A stretch of DNA of 64,000 nt from Xenopus tropicalis. Taxonomy: Eukaryota; Chordata; Amphibia; Anura; Pipidae. Position numbers and translations under genes: made by a program. The notes below the pieces were generated by a model. The model did no database searches, was not told the DNA's origin, and worked only from the letters and a program-made list of their open reading frames with translations. Location of the stretch: NCBI RefSeq assembly GCF_000004195.4, contig NC_030683.2:72573764-72637763 (forward strand), given 5' to 3'. Numbering within the stretch: position 1 is the first letter of the stretch; each line of letters starts with the position of its first letter. Positions 33,857-44,736 of the stretch are shown piece after piece.

Positions 33857-35189
33857 TGGGGGGAATTCACAAAAGTGGAGGTAGCCCTTTTTTGGAGTAA
33901 AAGTGGTGGAAAAACTGGTGGAAAACACTTTCACCAGATTCACAACCACCACTTTTCTGTTTTTGGTGAAAGAAAGACAGTTTACAGACACTTTTGTGAA
34001 TTTGTCGTTTAAACGACATTTATACGACGTTTTAACGACATTTTTTCCAAACATTTTTCCCCAACATTTTCAAAATGGAGTAAAGCTCAGTGTAACTGTC
34101 AGACAAATTCTAAGCTCTGCTGTTTTGTTTTGTTTCCCCCAGTCTCCATTTCACACATAAGGTAGGGGCCCCATAAGGGGATCATTAACATATTAATGGG
34201 GATTAGCAGACTATTGTTAGGTGACAAGTTTCAGTCTAACCCTAGAACAATAGGTGCAAAAAGCCTCATTAACATTTTATAAACAAGAAAACACTGATTA
34301 AAAAAAGTTTAATTTATATCTTATATATAAAAAGTTTTTACCTCACATTTGCATTGTTATGCTATATTTAGCTTAATCAATGAGGCAATAATAACATTTT
34401 GAGTGAATATATTGTAAACATTTTTATTAAAAGGAAAAGTAAAGCCTCCCAGGCAAATTTTTAGTTTTAGCAGCAGTGCCCCCTCTTTAATCACTTCACT
34501 GACATTTGCCCCAACTTATCTGTGCCCCCATAGCATGTCCAGAACTACAGAGCTGCCTGACAGCATTGGCCCTCACCTGTTCCCAGCAGCCATCTTGGTG
34601 GCACATACACACTGGCACCCAAACTGGGATATTGGGGTACAGGGTTGGACTGACCCCAACAGGGCACTGGATAAAAACCCAGTGGGCCCTAGTCCTCTTG
34701 GACCTCTATTCACCGGGCATGTTGGTGTGGGGGCTGGATTGCTGCTGACCAGTAATGAGTAGGGGCTAGAGAAGAAGGTATTCAGACCCTTAAATCTTGT
34801 TACAGAAGTGGAATTACACAGAAATATAGAAAACATTAGAAAGCCCAGATTGTCCTGAAAAAATGATGTATAGTTTCCCTGGGCAAACTAAAATTACCCC
34901 TCAGGAAATGCCCCAAAGTGAAATGGCAAATGGCATATGAAATGCAAAATCCTGCTGGTAAAATTCGTACCCCAAGGCTCCTGTCGCTGTGGGACTGGGT
35001 TTGGTGGCACCGACAGATTTACTAACAGCTAAAGGCAAATTCATAAAAAAAATGTCAGGAAAATGACAAAATCTGAAAACTGTCTGTTTAAAAGACAAAT
35101 TCACAAAAGTGGAGATAGATGTTTGTGAATTAGGTGGAAAAATACCACTTTTATTTTGTCGGAATATCACCACTTTTGTCAATTCCCCC
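33857..35189. mobile_element. Inverted-repeat element with GGGGGAATTCACAAAAGTGG ends, large interior
   Basis: TGGGGGGAATTCACAAAAGT at the left mirrors ACTTTTGTCAATTCCCCCA at the right. The left arm continues to about 34080 with AAAGTGGTGGAAAAAC and TTTGTCGTTTAAACGAC. The right arm (about 35085-35189) has the matching GTCTGTTTAAAAGACAAATT. The 1 kb between the arms is not palindromic and includes at least one foreign repeat phrase (GGGTTGGACTGACCC...CCCAGTGGGCCC, 34637-34690). So either the element captured DNA or later elements inserted into it. Confidence 0.6.
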
Positions 35190-35340
35190 ATAGTGCATAG
35201 TACAGCCAAACCTCAGTCAGAAGTGCTCTGTGTATGAGTACCAGTGGTGGGTCCACCTCACTCATCCTGCCCCCCCCCCACGTGTTTGTGTGCGCATGCC
35301 AGCACGCACATGCGCATTGTAAGCGGCATGCTGGCACACA

Positions 35341-35348
35341 CTCTCATG
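35341..35348. repeat. 8-bp target-site duplication, left (CTCTCATG)
   Basis: Identical to 36043-36050. Confidence 0.85.
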
Positions 35349-36042
35349 TAGTGCTGGGCGGTATGACCAAAAATTCATATCACGGTATGCAGGCCACAAC
35401 TGAAACAACTGTCACAGAACGCTCTTAGAAATGTGCTATACTAAGCAAGATCCACATCCCAAGGCTGAATGAGTACGAACACAGTGAATTCAAGTTTGGA
35501 GGCGATTAACTCTGAGATGCAAGCTTTCAGTATAAGAATTTGTCTCCAGTGTGGGGGGGTTTCTTTAATTTAAATAAATGAATTTACACATATCCCTGTC
35601 ATTTGTATATATTTACTATCAATTTTATTCAGACATTGCAGATAAATTCTGTCTTGTTAGGAGTTTATGTGAAACCTTAGTGTATTACTGGCTATGTCTG
35701 GGCAAGGTGGAGTGATTGGATGCTGTGGGGTGAAATACAAGTAGTCAGTCACTCTTGTAGAGCATTGTACAGGGTGCATGGTGCAAAGTAAAAGGAAGGA
35801 AGGTGGTGGATTTGAGGGTATTTTGAGGGATTTTCAGCTTGGTTGGGTGGGTTTTCAGCTTGGTGGGTTCTAAGTAGTGCTGGGCCGTATGGCCAGCAGT
35901 GCGGCTTCTGTTGCGTACTGACGTCACGTACGCACGGGGCACCCCGATCTGCACCGGTTTGGGGGTATTTCAAAAATTAATATCAGTTTTTTTTTTTTTT
36001 AAAAACGGTATTCGGTATATGGCGGTATACCGCCCAGCACTA
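35349..36042. mobile_element. Composite hAT-like element (694 bp) with an extra internal left end
   Basis: It begins TAGTGCTGGGCGGTATGACC, ends GGCGGTATACCGCCCAGCACTA, and is flanked by perfect 8-bp CTCTCATG copies. A second left-end sequence, TAGTGCTGGGCCGTATGG, starts inside at 35875 and shares the single right end. The DNA between the two left ends (about 35400-35870) is unlike the related element at 7817-8314. The inner part has the AAAACGGTATTCGGTATATGG word typical of the right end. Confidence 0.85.
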
Positions 36043-36050
36043 CTCTCATG
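36043..36050. repeat. 8-bp target-site duplication, right (CTCTCATG)
   Basis: Partner of 35341-35348. Confidence 0.85.
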
Positions 36051-36433
36051 CAGCTCTTTCTCTGCCCTACAAGAGCACTGACTTACATTTTGGCACCCCC
36101 CAGTGATTAGAATCTTCCTTTAAAGCTCCTATTCATCTTCTGGGTTTCTAAAGAAAACATAGACTAAGCAGATCACACTACTTGAAGACCATCAGTCATA
36201 TTGTTTCTGATCAGTGATTATTAAGCCAAGGTTGTAATTTCATACATCATATCTATAATAAGTAGATTAACAATAAGACACAAGTTACACAACCTTTCAA
36301 ATCCAAATTTTTCCCTAAAATACTAGGGTTAAAAAGAAAAAAAGTCAAGTTTTATTACAATTTTTAAAATGTTTATGGAATACCCTATAATTACCATTGG
36401 CAATTTAAAACACAGACAAGGTAGGTGCCTCTC
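36051..36433. other. Mostly unrecognised; TTAA-MITE tail phrase
   Basis: GGCACCCCCCAGTGATTAGA with TTCCTTTAAAG (36093-36126) looks like the right end of a T2-type element. The rest is not recognised. Confidence 0.35.
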
Positions 36434-36615
36434 TTTACAGCTCTCTAAGCTGTTAGCAGTCAATAACCATTCAGTGACTTTAGGGGGGCCATATGGGGCA
36501 TAGGTTTGTATGGGGCAGTTAGTTTGCTTTTGAATCTGACCTGCGTGCTCACAAACTAACAGTTATGTCTCCTGTGCCCCCTATAGTCGCTGACTAAGAG
36601 GTTAGAGAGCCGAAT
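36434..36615. mobile_element. Palindromic MITE-like sequence
   Basis: GCTCTCTAAGCTGTTAGCAG ... GACTTTAGGGGGGCCATA on the left mirrors TGCCCCCTATAGTCGCTGAC ... GGTTAGAGAGC on the right. Boundaries approximate. Confidence 0.55.
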
Positions 36616-37110
36616 GCAGGAAGTAGTATTCTGACTATTATGTTATCTGTCCACTCCAGCCTTTATAAATTACATTTATGCCTAACTATATTACAAATAT
36701 TTTTTATTTTGTGTAGTCTATCCATTTTACTCAGTTTAATTTTTACACTGAATTATTCCTTTGACATTGCCAGTGGCGGATTTGTAATTCGGGCACCCCG
36801 AGGCCACCCCCTGTCCGTCGGGGGGGGGGCTTTCCACAAATCCAAGTCTGAACATTGCCGTGCGCTCCCTTGTGGAACGCACAACCATCTTTCAACTTTT
36901 ACTTTAATGACTGCCGTTTTTTTTTTACCACTAGAGTGCAGAGCCTCATCAAACAGCTGAGAACAGGAGGGGTGGAACAGCAGATAGGGACCTTGCTAAC
37001 AGAAAGTGAGCATACAGTGTGAAATACAGATTGTACTTGAATAGGTAAAGAGTGATAAATGGTGGTATTGTTGGTTGACATATAAGACTATTATTATTGC
37101 AATGAAACTG
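36616..37110. other. Mostly unrecognised; possible old repeat with G9 tract
   Basis: Around 36770-36880, CCAGTGGCGGATTTGTAATT and a G9-10 run belong to a phrase I associate with Xenopus repeats, but I cannot delimit it. No gene recognised. Confidence 0.3.
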
Positions 37111-37112
37111 TT

Positions 37113-37350
37113 AAAAGTTTGGGGACACTGGCGTTAAAATGAATTAAATGACTCTGATTGGCTGTCTGTGGCTCCACCCACTTTTTTTTCAAACCTTGAA
37201 TTATTGTCAACCAGAATGGCTGCATTTTAAATTTAAACCAAAAAAAAAATCATTAGATGAAATATGATTGGCTGTTGGTGGCTCCACCCACTTTTCCAAA
37301 CCTAAAACTGCAGTCCCCTAGTGACCAACTGTGAAGAGTTTGGGGTTCCT
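37113..37350. repeat. Tandemly duplicated phrase (GATTGGCTG...CTCCACCCACTTTT)
   Basis: GATTGGCTGTCTGTGGCTCC ACCCACTTTT at 37156-37186 recurs at 37267-37296 (GATTGGCTGTTGGTGGCTCC). AGTTTGGGGACACTGG and AGTTTGGGGTTCCTGG lie at the two ends of the block. Confidence 0.7.
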
Positions 37351-37429
37351 GGTGTAAATAATGTGAGAATGGCAGAAGGTTGAATTTCCCTATTTTCCCT
37401 AACTTTCTATGCAGTCACTCTTATATTCT

Positions 37430-37620
37430 TATTAAAACCACTGCCTGGTTTTCAGGGTAAATGAGATCCTAGCAACCAGATAGCTGCTGAAATACCAAAC
37501 TGGAGAGCTGCTGAACAAAAACCTAAATAACTGAAAAACCATAAAAAATAAAGACCATGTATGTCTACATTACACTAAAAGTTAATTTAAAGGTTAAACT
37601 GACAGCCACTTGCCAGGTTT
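37430..37620. mobile_element. Decayed TTAA-target MITE (relative of 447-846)
   Basis: CCTAGCAACCAGATAGCTGC, GGAGAGCTGCTGAACAAAAA and ACTAAAAGTTAATTTAAAGG are recognisable fragments of the same family as 447-846. Confidence 0.6.
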
Positions 37621-38600
37621 TAAAGCACAGCTAGAATATGTGATGGGGTAGCAGCTACATCCTTCTTTTTTCAGAATTCCTGCAGTTTTACAAGAAGCTA
37701 GAATTTTGATTTCTGTATATGCCATTATAAATATCTTCACGTTACATTGCAAAAACTCCAAAACAGTTTTGCAGCTGGTATCTAACAGCACCTAGACAAG
37801 TATTTCACAGAAATGGAGAACTTTTCATCTCATTAAGTGGCAAATAAATATGACAGTAGCAAGTAAAAGAAGCACTGATAAGAGAAGCAGCCTTTTGTGG
37901 TATCAGTTTATATGGGACTGTAGATTTTTCCCCAACAGAGTATAATTATCGTTTTCTGCCCTGTCTGATTTGAAGTTCATTTCAGCCGGAAAAATAAAAG
38001 TAATTACACAGAGTATGATTCTGTATCAACAAAACAAGTAATATCCTGCTATGTTTTATAACAGCTTTACAACCACCAACGGATTCCTGTTCCCTCCTCT
38101 ACAAAGGAAGTGAAAAATACAAATTAGATTTGTCAGCTTTCTCCTACAAAACTGCAAGCAGAAAGTCAAATGTATAATGTATATATACACATAAACAAAT
38201 GTATACACATACATATCATACATAGATTCACTGGGGGATTCTTGCCTTATTAAAGTTTTATGCTAGCCTCCAGTGGCACAATATAATATCATTTAAACAT
38301 AAACAGATCTCAATAAACCATCTCTGTGCAATGTGTGTTATGCATAAAATGAAGTTCCACTGGATTATGACATTGCAAAGGACCTTAAGCAGTTTTCAAA
38401 ATCTCCATAAAATAAACATAAGCCACAAATAATTCATGTAAAACTGCTAATTGATGTAATTGATTAAAAACTGTGCTTAATGATATATCTCTAATCATAA
38501 TAACATACACCTTACTTTAAAATATTGACATTAGAATTCAAAAGGATACATTATTACCTATATAAAGTTAACCCTGGCACAATAGTGTTACAGAATTTCC
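37621..38600. other. No recognised feature; short (TA)n/(CA)n tract
   Basis: AT-rich sequence with a purine/pyrimidine-alternating tract of TATACACATA words at 38170-38225. No gene recognised. Confidence 0.35.
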
Positions 38601-38604
38601 TATT

Positions 38605-39764
38605 TTGTATTTACACTTTGGTAGAAATAATATAAATGCAAGCTATCTACTAAATGGTAGTTTGTTGGGGGGATCCTTAATGGAGAAGGATCTGGGTTTT
38701 TTTGTAGATAACAAGTTGTCTAATTCCAGGCAGTGTCATTCTGTGGCTACTAAAGCAAATAAAGTGCTGTCTTGTATAAAAAAGGGCATTGACTCGAGGG
38801 ATGAAAACATAATTTGCCTCTTTATAGGTCCCTGGTAAGGCCTCACCTTGAGTATGTGGTGCAGTTTTGGGCTCCAGTCCTTAAGAAGGATATTAATGAG
38901 CTGGAGAGAGTGCAGAGACGTGCAACTAAACTGGTAAAGGGGATGGAAGATTTAAGCTATGAGGTGAGACTGTCGAGGTTGGGGTTGTTTTCTCTGAAAA
39001 AGAGGCGCTTGCAAGGGGACATGATTACTCTGTACAAGTACTGTACATTAGAGGGGATTATAGGCAGATATGGGGTGGTCTTTTTTCCCATAAAAACAAT
39101 CAACGCACCAGAGGCCACCCCTTTAGATTAGAGGAACAGAGCTTCCATTTGAAGCAGCATAGGTGGTTTTTCACGGTGAGGGCAGTGAGGTTGGGGAATG
39201 CCCTTCCTAGTGATGTTGTAATGGAAGATTCTGTTAATGCCTTTAAGAGGGGCCTGGATGAGTTTTTGACAAGCATAGTATCCAAGGCTATCGTGATACT
39301 AAATCTACACTTAGGGGCACATTTACAAAGGCACGAACACTCCGAGCATATTTTCGGCTAATTTTTCGTGCGTCTGCACGATTTTGTCGTACGCCACACG
39401 GCTTTTTCGTACGCTTGCACGAAAAAATCGGAAAGGTTTTACCGCTGTTTACAATTGTACGGTACGAAAATTTAGTGACTTTCGGATCACCAATATGATA
39501 TTATCATGACTAATACAATTTTTTCATAAGCATTTTCATGATATTTGCAATCTTCAGAAATTTTCGTTTTCAATCCAAATTTTTCCCATTCGGGATTCAA
39601 ACTCGTGATTTGATAAATCTGCCCCTTAGTATTAAAGTTTGTATATATAGTTATGTATGTGATAGTATAGATAGGTAAGTATAGGTTTGTGTGTGCTGGG
39701 TTTACTTGGAAGGGTTGAACTTGATGGACTCTGGTCTTTTTTCAAACCTATGTAACTATATTAG
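38605..39764 (+). pseudogene. CR1-type LINE 3' part with a MITE inside
   Basis: Frame pieces in plus orientation give the CR1 ORF2 C-terminus: MEKDLGFFVDNKLSNSRQCH, then [60 protein letters not shown] and NAFKRGLDEFL. A frameshift lies near 38815 and another near 39050. The 3' UTR is interrupted at 39314-39625 by a MITE and resumes at 39629, ending in GGTTGAACTTGATGGACTCT, TTTTTTCAAACC and TATGTAACTAT. The element is 5'-truncated within the reverse transcriptase thumb or C-terminal region, and is a close relative of the copy at 27806-28290. Confidence 0.85.
39314..39625. mobile_element. GGGGCACATTTA-type MITE (312 bp) inside CR1, TTA duplicated
   Basis: Begins GGGGCACATTTACAAAGGCA and ends TGATAAATCTGCCCC, with TTA at 39311-39313 and 39626-39628. 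The unoccupied site is preserved in the other CR1 copy (CTACAGTTAGTATTA near 28151-28165), so the 3-base duplication is shown directly. The interior has TTTTTCGTGCG/GCACGAAAAA-type mirror words. TTA duplication suggests PIF/Harbinger. Confidence 0.85.
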
Positions 39765-40495
39765 TTCGTACATTCAGAATGTTAACAAAGACTTTATGTG
39801 CATTCAATGATAAATCTATCCACTGATACCAGTCACTTATTAATACTGAAAGGAAAAAGCAAAATGCCAACATACGGGGCCATATGAGATGAATTTTCTC
39901 TGGCACACACAGCTTACTACTTTGCACCAGTGCAGTTGCTTACAGCAACCAATTTTCTAACTTTTAATAAGCTGATCAAAACAAATTGCTCAATAGTTGC
40001 TACTGACCAAGGCCCTGATGCAATTTTACATCCATGTTAAAACATCAGCTTCTCTACTTATGCAAATTTAAAGTTGAACAATAGCATTAACAGACACTTT
40101 CTTTATGAATATAAAAGTCATACACATATGTATATGGAAAAACTGAATTAATGTAATGGAGTCTCAAGAACTGAAAAGAAGATCCACAGTTACAAGACAT
40201 GCCATTCATCCCAGGAGAGAAGATAGTAGTTGTCTGTAGTACTGCATTCTAAGAATCCTTTAACTGTTGTACAGATGATTACATTTGGATACACACTATT
40301 GCCTTGTATCTGTATTTATTGCTATTTTGATTAGCAAGAATAACAGTAGCAACATTAAGTGCTACAAATAACACATGCATTAGGCCAATAATGGATTGCT
40401 TATAAAAAAAAAAAACCAGTTGCTTTTACTTCCCTGGCAATGTGGCTTTGACAGAGTTGACTGCCTTTCCAATCAATGTAGCAGAAGCCAGCTCA
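39765..40495. other. Mostly unrecognised; possible MITE fragment 39920-40050
   Basis: TTTGCACCAGTGCAGTTGCTTACAGCAACC and the following phrase resemble a common frog repeat. The rest is unrecognised. Confidence 0.3.
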
Positions 40496-40887
40496 ATAAA
40501 GGAAAACTATACCTTCACAATCAATACTTAACTAAATAGTTTATCTCATATTAAGTCAATTAAATAATCTTACCAATCTGGAATATATTGCCCTTTTACA
40601 TCTTTACCTTGAGCCACAATTTTGTGATGATTTGTCTGCTCCCACAGAGATCACCTGACAGGAAATAATGCAGCTCTTACAGTGTAACTGTAAGTGCGTA
40701 AAATACAGAGCTCTGTCAATTCATTGGCTGATGTGACCTAAAATGTATGTGTGCCCCTGGATTGTTTGTATGATCCCAGGGGGCAATCCTTAGTACTTAA
40801 AATGATACTTTCCATTTAGAATGCGCTGTTTTATTCAATATATTTTTATAGAGACCTATATTATTCGGGGGAATAGTTTTCCTTTAA
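40496..40887. mobile_element. TTAA-target MITE with AAAGGAAAACTAT ends (about 392 bp)
   Basis: Left ATAAAGGAAAACTATACC and right GAATAGTTTTCCTTTAA are inverted ends. TTAA is intact on the right and reads ATAA on the left. Internal phrases I recognise from this Xenopus family: GCCCTTTTACATCTTTACC, GAGATCACCTGACAGG, TGATCCCAGGGGGCAA. Confidence 0.8.
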
Positions 40888-41703
40888 AAAACCTAAGAGA
40901 AAGCATGTAAGGTACTGTAGAAAATGGAATTAAATACTTGACAAGGGGATACTTCGGTTTTGTAAAAAGACTGTGTAGGATAAGGAACTCAGACCCAAAA
41001 TTAATTTAAACAATAACTGAAAACTCAAAAATTACTATAAAATACTGAATTTATTTATATTAACATATTAAAAAAAACATACAAACCCAATGAATGTTTG
41101 CAATATTCAGACTTATTCATACTTATTCATTCAATTACAAGTTAAAAACATTACTAATCAAATTTACAAGTATATTGAGTAGAAGTTACATATCACAGGG
41201 TTAAATGTGTTCATGCAGTTTGTACAGCTTAATACATATTTTCCAAAGGTATAAAATTAGAATGTCACATTGCATCAAATAATTAGTAAAAGCTTTACGT
41301 TGAAATTATACAAATGATTAAATAATAAAGTAAGTCAATCAAAAAGACCAATCAGTAATTGTTAACATGGACTCTTTCATGGTGGATCACTTGCTTCTGC
41401 TACATTGTTGCAAGAGTCAGAATGAGTGGTGCAGAAAGGGACAAACAAATTGAGCTTTTAACTGCAATTTTAAAGCCATTAGCAATACAAAGAAGGTTGC
41501 TTAGAATTGCATTCTATTTCACTTTGCAAAAAGTAGGATGTACTTTTAGGTTTAATTTAAAATGTTTGTGTAGTTTAAAATAGACATGTCCCAACAGTAC
41601 ATTGGAGGGCATTTTCAAAGCATGGGCATTTTTCATTAATGATATGGCCTCAAAGGAGGATCATCCATGTCACCATGTGTTTAGTATAGAGCCACAATAC
41701 AAT
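40888..41703. other. No recognised feature
   Basis: AT-rich, about 0.8 kb. A 74-codon frame at 41359-41583 has no recognisable motif. GTTGCTTAGAATTGCATTCT near 41499 hints at a relic of the 447-846 family. Confidence 0.3.
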
Positions 41704-41972
41704 GAGGCACATTCATCAAAGTACGATTGAGTCTGAATACAAAAAAATTGTATATTTTCTATGTTTTAGAACTGTGTGTATTTTCTGCTTTTTTTTGTTA
41801 ATTTGTGCGACTTCACAACAAAATTTGTGTGACAAAATCGTATTTATCCTGCCAAGTACGAAAGTTTCGGATTCATTCAAGCTTCGGTATCGTGACTTTC
41901 CTTGGGCCAGGTTGGAGCCGCAGAGTGCCATTGAGTGCCATGGGAGGCTTTTAAAATCATGCACTGAAGATT

Positions 41973-44736
41973 ACATAGTAACATAGTAAGTTGGGTTGAA
42001 AAAAGACATACGTCCATCAAGTTCAACCATAATGCCTATATATAACCTGCCTAACTACTAGTTGATCCAGAGGAAGGCAAAAAAACCCCATCTGAAGCCT
42101 CTCTAATTTGCCGCAGAGGGGAAAAAATTCCTTCCTGACTCCAAGATGGCAATCGGACCAGTCCCTGGATCAACTAGTACTAAGAGCTATCTCCCATAAC
42201 CCTGTATTCCCTCACTTGCTAAGAATCCATCCAGCCCCTTCTTAAAGTTATATAATGTATCAGCCAGCACGACTGATTCGGGGAGGGAATTCCAGAACTT
42301 CACAGCTCTCACTGTAAAAAATCCTTTCCGAATATTTAAATGGAACCTCCCTTCTTCTAAATGGAGTGGGTGCCCTCGTGTCCGTTGGAAGGACCTACTG
42401 GTAAATAAAACATTAGAAAGGTTATTATATGATCCCCTTATATATTTATACATAGTTATCATGTCACCTCTTAAGCGCCTCTTCTCCGGTGTAAACAGAC
42501 CCAACTTGGCCAGTCTTTCTTCATAACCGAGACTTTCCATACCCTTTACCAGCTTAGTTGCCCTTCTCTGGACCCTCTCTAACTCAATAATGTCCCGTTT
42601 GAGCACTGGAGACCAAAACTGAACAGCATATTCTAGATGGGGCCTTACCAGCGCTCTGTAAAGGGGAAGAATAACCCCCTCCTCCTGTGAATCTATACCC
42701 CTTTTAATACAGCTCAAAACCCTGTTTGCCCTTGCAGCTGCTGCCTGGCATTGCTTGCTACAGCCAAGTTTATTATCTACAAGGACTCCAAGGTCCTTCT
42801 CCATTATGGATTTGCCTTGTGCAGTCCCATTAAGGGTATACGGGGCTTGCATATTTTTACATCCCAGGTGCATGACCTTACATTTATCCACATTAAATCT
42901 CATCTGCCACTTAGCTGCCCAGATTGCCAGTTGGTCAAGATCCTGCTGCAGGGATGTCACATCCTGGATAGAATTGACTGGTCTGCAGAGTTTTGTGTCA
43001 TCTGCAAACACTGATACATTACTCATAATACCCTCCCCTAAGTCATTTATGAACAAATTAAACAAAAGTGGACCCAGTACAGAACCCTGAGGGACCCCAC
43101 TGAGAACCTTATTCCAAGTAGAGAATGTACCATTAACAACCACCCTCTGTACCCGATCCTGTAGCCAGTTTTCTATCCATGTGCAAACGACTTCACTAAG
43201 ACCAATAGACCTTAGCTTAGAAAGCAGTCGTTTGTGGGGAACGGTATCAAATGCTTTGGCAAAAACCAAATAGATTATATCTACTGCATCCCCACTGTCC
43301 AGCTTCTTACTTACCTCATCATAAAAAGCAATTAAATTGGTCTGACATGACCTGTCCTTCATAAAGCCATGCTGATTACTGCACATAATGGCATTCTCCA
43401 CTACATAATTTTGAATGTGATCCCTTAACAAGCCTTCAAATAACTTGCCCACCACGGATGTCAAACTTACAGGCCTATAATTGCCAGACTGAGATCTTAC
43501 TCCCTTTTTAAATATGGGAATGACATTCGCCTTCTTCCAATCCCTAGGTACCATACCTGATGAAAGAGAGTCTGAGAATATCAGAAACAAGGGCCACTGC
43601 AATTCTGCCCCTAGCTCTCTCAGTACCCGAGGGTGTATTCCATCTGGCCCAGGTGCCTTGTTTACATTTATCGTGTGTAACCCTTTAAGCACCATATCCT
43701 GTGCCAACCACTGTGTAGTTAGAGCTGAGGCAACAGTGCAGCTATTGGGTGGGACTTGGCCCACTGGCTCCTCTACTGTATACACAGAAGAAAAGAACTG
43801 GTTAAGCACATCTGCCTTTTCTGTATCCGCTGTAACCATATTGTTATTATAACTCAATGGGGCCACACCCTCAACCTGCATCTTTTTACTATTAATATAC
43901 TTAAAAAACTTTTTGGGGTTAGTCTTGGCCTCGGCCGCGATGCGCTCCTCATTTTCTATCTTTGCCTTCCGGATTGCTGTTTTACAACACTTGTTATAGT
44001 GTTTATAATCATTAAACGCATCTACTGTCCCCTCTGACTTATATTTCTTAAAAGCTTTCCTTTTTCTCCCTATTAACTTCTTTACCTCAGAGTTAAGCCA
44101 CATAGGGTGATTCTTAACACTTCTACTTTTTCTTATTAATGGAATGAATTGAGAACAGTAATGATTTAATATCATTTTAAATGACAACCATTTCTGCTCT
44201 GTGTTTTTATCAGAAAACATAATGCCCCAATCTATGCCCTGAAGCGCTGCCCTTGAGGAGCTAAAATTTGCCTTCCTAAAATTCAGTGTCTTTGTTGCCC
44301 CCGTGTAAATTTGTTTCCTGCACCAAACATCAAATGAAATAACATTATGGTCACTATTACCCAGGGGTTCAACCACTTGCACATTTGCTATACGTTCTGG
44401 GTCATTAGAGATCACTAGATCTAGTGTAGCATGGTTCCTGGTTGGCTCCTCAACAACTTGTGACATAAAGTTGTCATGCAGCAAGTTTATAAACTTGTTC
44501 CCATTTACTGTCCTGGCAGTACTATTGCCCCAGTCAATATAAGGGTAATTAAAATTCCCCATTATTATCACTTGCCCCAAACTAGCAGCCTTTTCTATTT
44601 GCAACAGGAGCTGGGCCTTCTCCTCTTCGCTTACATTAGGGGGTCTATAGCATACCCCTACAATTAGCTTGGTAGATTCTTTACTATCTGTGAGAAGCTT
44701 AACCCTCCCTCTCTTAACCCCATCACTTCCTCCTTA
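41973..44736 (-). mobile_element. CR1-type LINE, 5'-truncated, with long open ORF2
   Basis: Minus-strand element of about 2.76 kb. The 3' end, at 41973, is a short tandem (TTACTATG words). The 3' UTR reads GGTTGAACTTGATGGACGTA and TCTTTTTTCAACCC, the usual CR1 ending. The coding part is 42187-44604, open upstream to about 44733. The 5' truncation falls inside the endonuclease domain. It lies inside a MITE and appears to be the youngest LINE in the window. Confidence 0.92.
42187..44733 (-). CDS. CR1 ORF2, endonuclease (partial) plus reverse transcriptase; truncated at N-terminus
   Basis: ORF2 of a CR1 retrotransposon nicks target DNA with an apurinic-type endonuclease and copies the element RNA in place. 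The minus-strand frame is uninterrupted from a stop near 44734 to 42187. The track start (TTG 44604) is arbitrary, since the frame runs about 43 codons further and includes LIVGVCYRPPN, an endonuclease motif. Counting from 44604 (805 aa), the endonuclease C-part spans about 1-95 (GNFNYP at 16-21, SDHNVISF at 84-91). The reverse transcriptase spans about 310-620, with PGPDGIHP, NYRPVSL, YLVFAKAFDTV, GVPQGSVLGPLLF and FADD (533-536). The C-terminal part is [13 protein letters not shown] and [15 protein letters not shown]. Two key sites deviate: motif A has V447 where the catalytic Asp is expected (codon GTT, 43264-43266), and the endonuclease GDFN motif reads GNFN (N17). So it is likely inactive despite its open frame. 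Confidence 0.9.
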   Translation of the reverse strand, partial: GGSDGVKRGRVKLLTDSKESTKLIVGVCYRPPNVSEEEKAQLLLQIEKAASLGQVIIMGNFNYPYIDWGNSTARTVNGNKFINLLHDNFMSQVVEEPTRNHATLDLVISNDPERIANVQVVEPLGNSDHNVISFDVWCRKQIYTGATKTLNFRKANFSSSRAALQGIDWGIMFSDKNTEQKWLSFKMILNHYCSQFIPLIRKSRSVKNHPMWLNSEVKKLIGRKRKAFKKYKSEGTVDAFNDYKHYNKCCKTAIRKAKIENEERIAAEAKTNPKKFFKYINSKKMQVEGVAPLSYNNNMVTADTEKADVLNQFFSSVYTVEEPVGQVPPNSCTVASALTTQWLAQDMVLKGLHTINVNKAPGPDGIHPRVLRELGAELQWPLFLIFSDSLSSGMVPRDWKKANVIPIFKKGVRSQSGNYRPVSLTSVVGKLFEGLLRDHIQNYVVENAIMCSNQHGFMKDRSCQTNLIAFYDEVSKKLDSGDAVDIIYLVFAKAFDTVPHKRLLSKLRSIGLSEVVCTWIENWLQDRVQRVVVNGTFSTWNKVLSGVPQGSVLGPLLFNLFINDLGEGIMSNVSVFADDTKLCRPVNSIQDVTSLQQDLDQLAIWAAKWQMRFNVDKCKVMHLGCKNMQAPYTLNGTAQGKSIMEKDLGVLVDNKLGCSKQCQAAAARANRVLSCIKRGIDSQEEGVILPLYRALVRPHLEYAVQFWSPVLKRDIIELERVQRRATKLVKGMESLGYEERLAKLGLFTPEKRRLRGDMITMYKYIRGSYNNLSNVLFTSRSFQRTRGHPLHLEEGRFHLNIRKGFFTVRAVKFWNSLPESVVLADTLYNFKKGLDGFLASEGIQGYGR

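Noticed and set aside
42751..44037. Plus-strand frames of 87-112 codons inside the CR1
   Set aside because: Antisense shadows of the CR1 ORF2.
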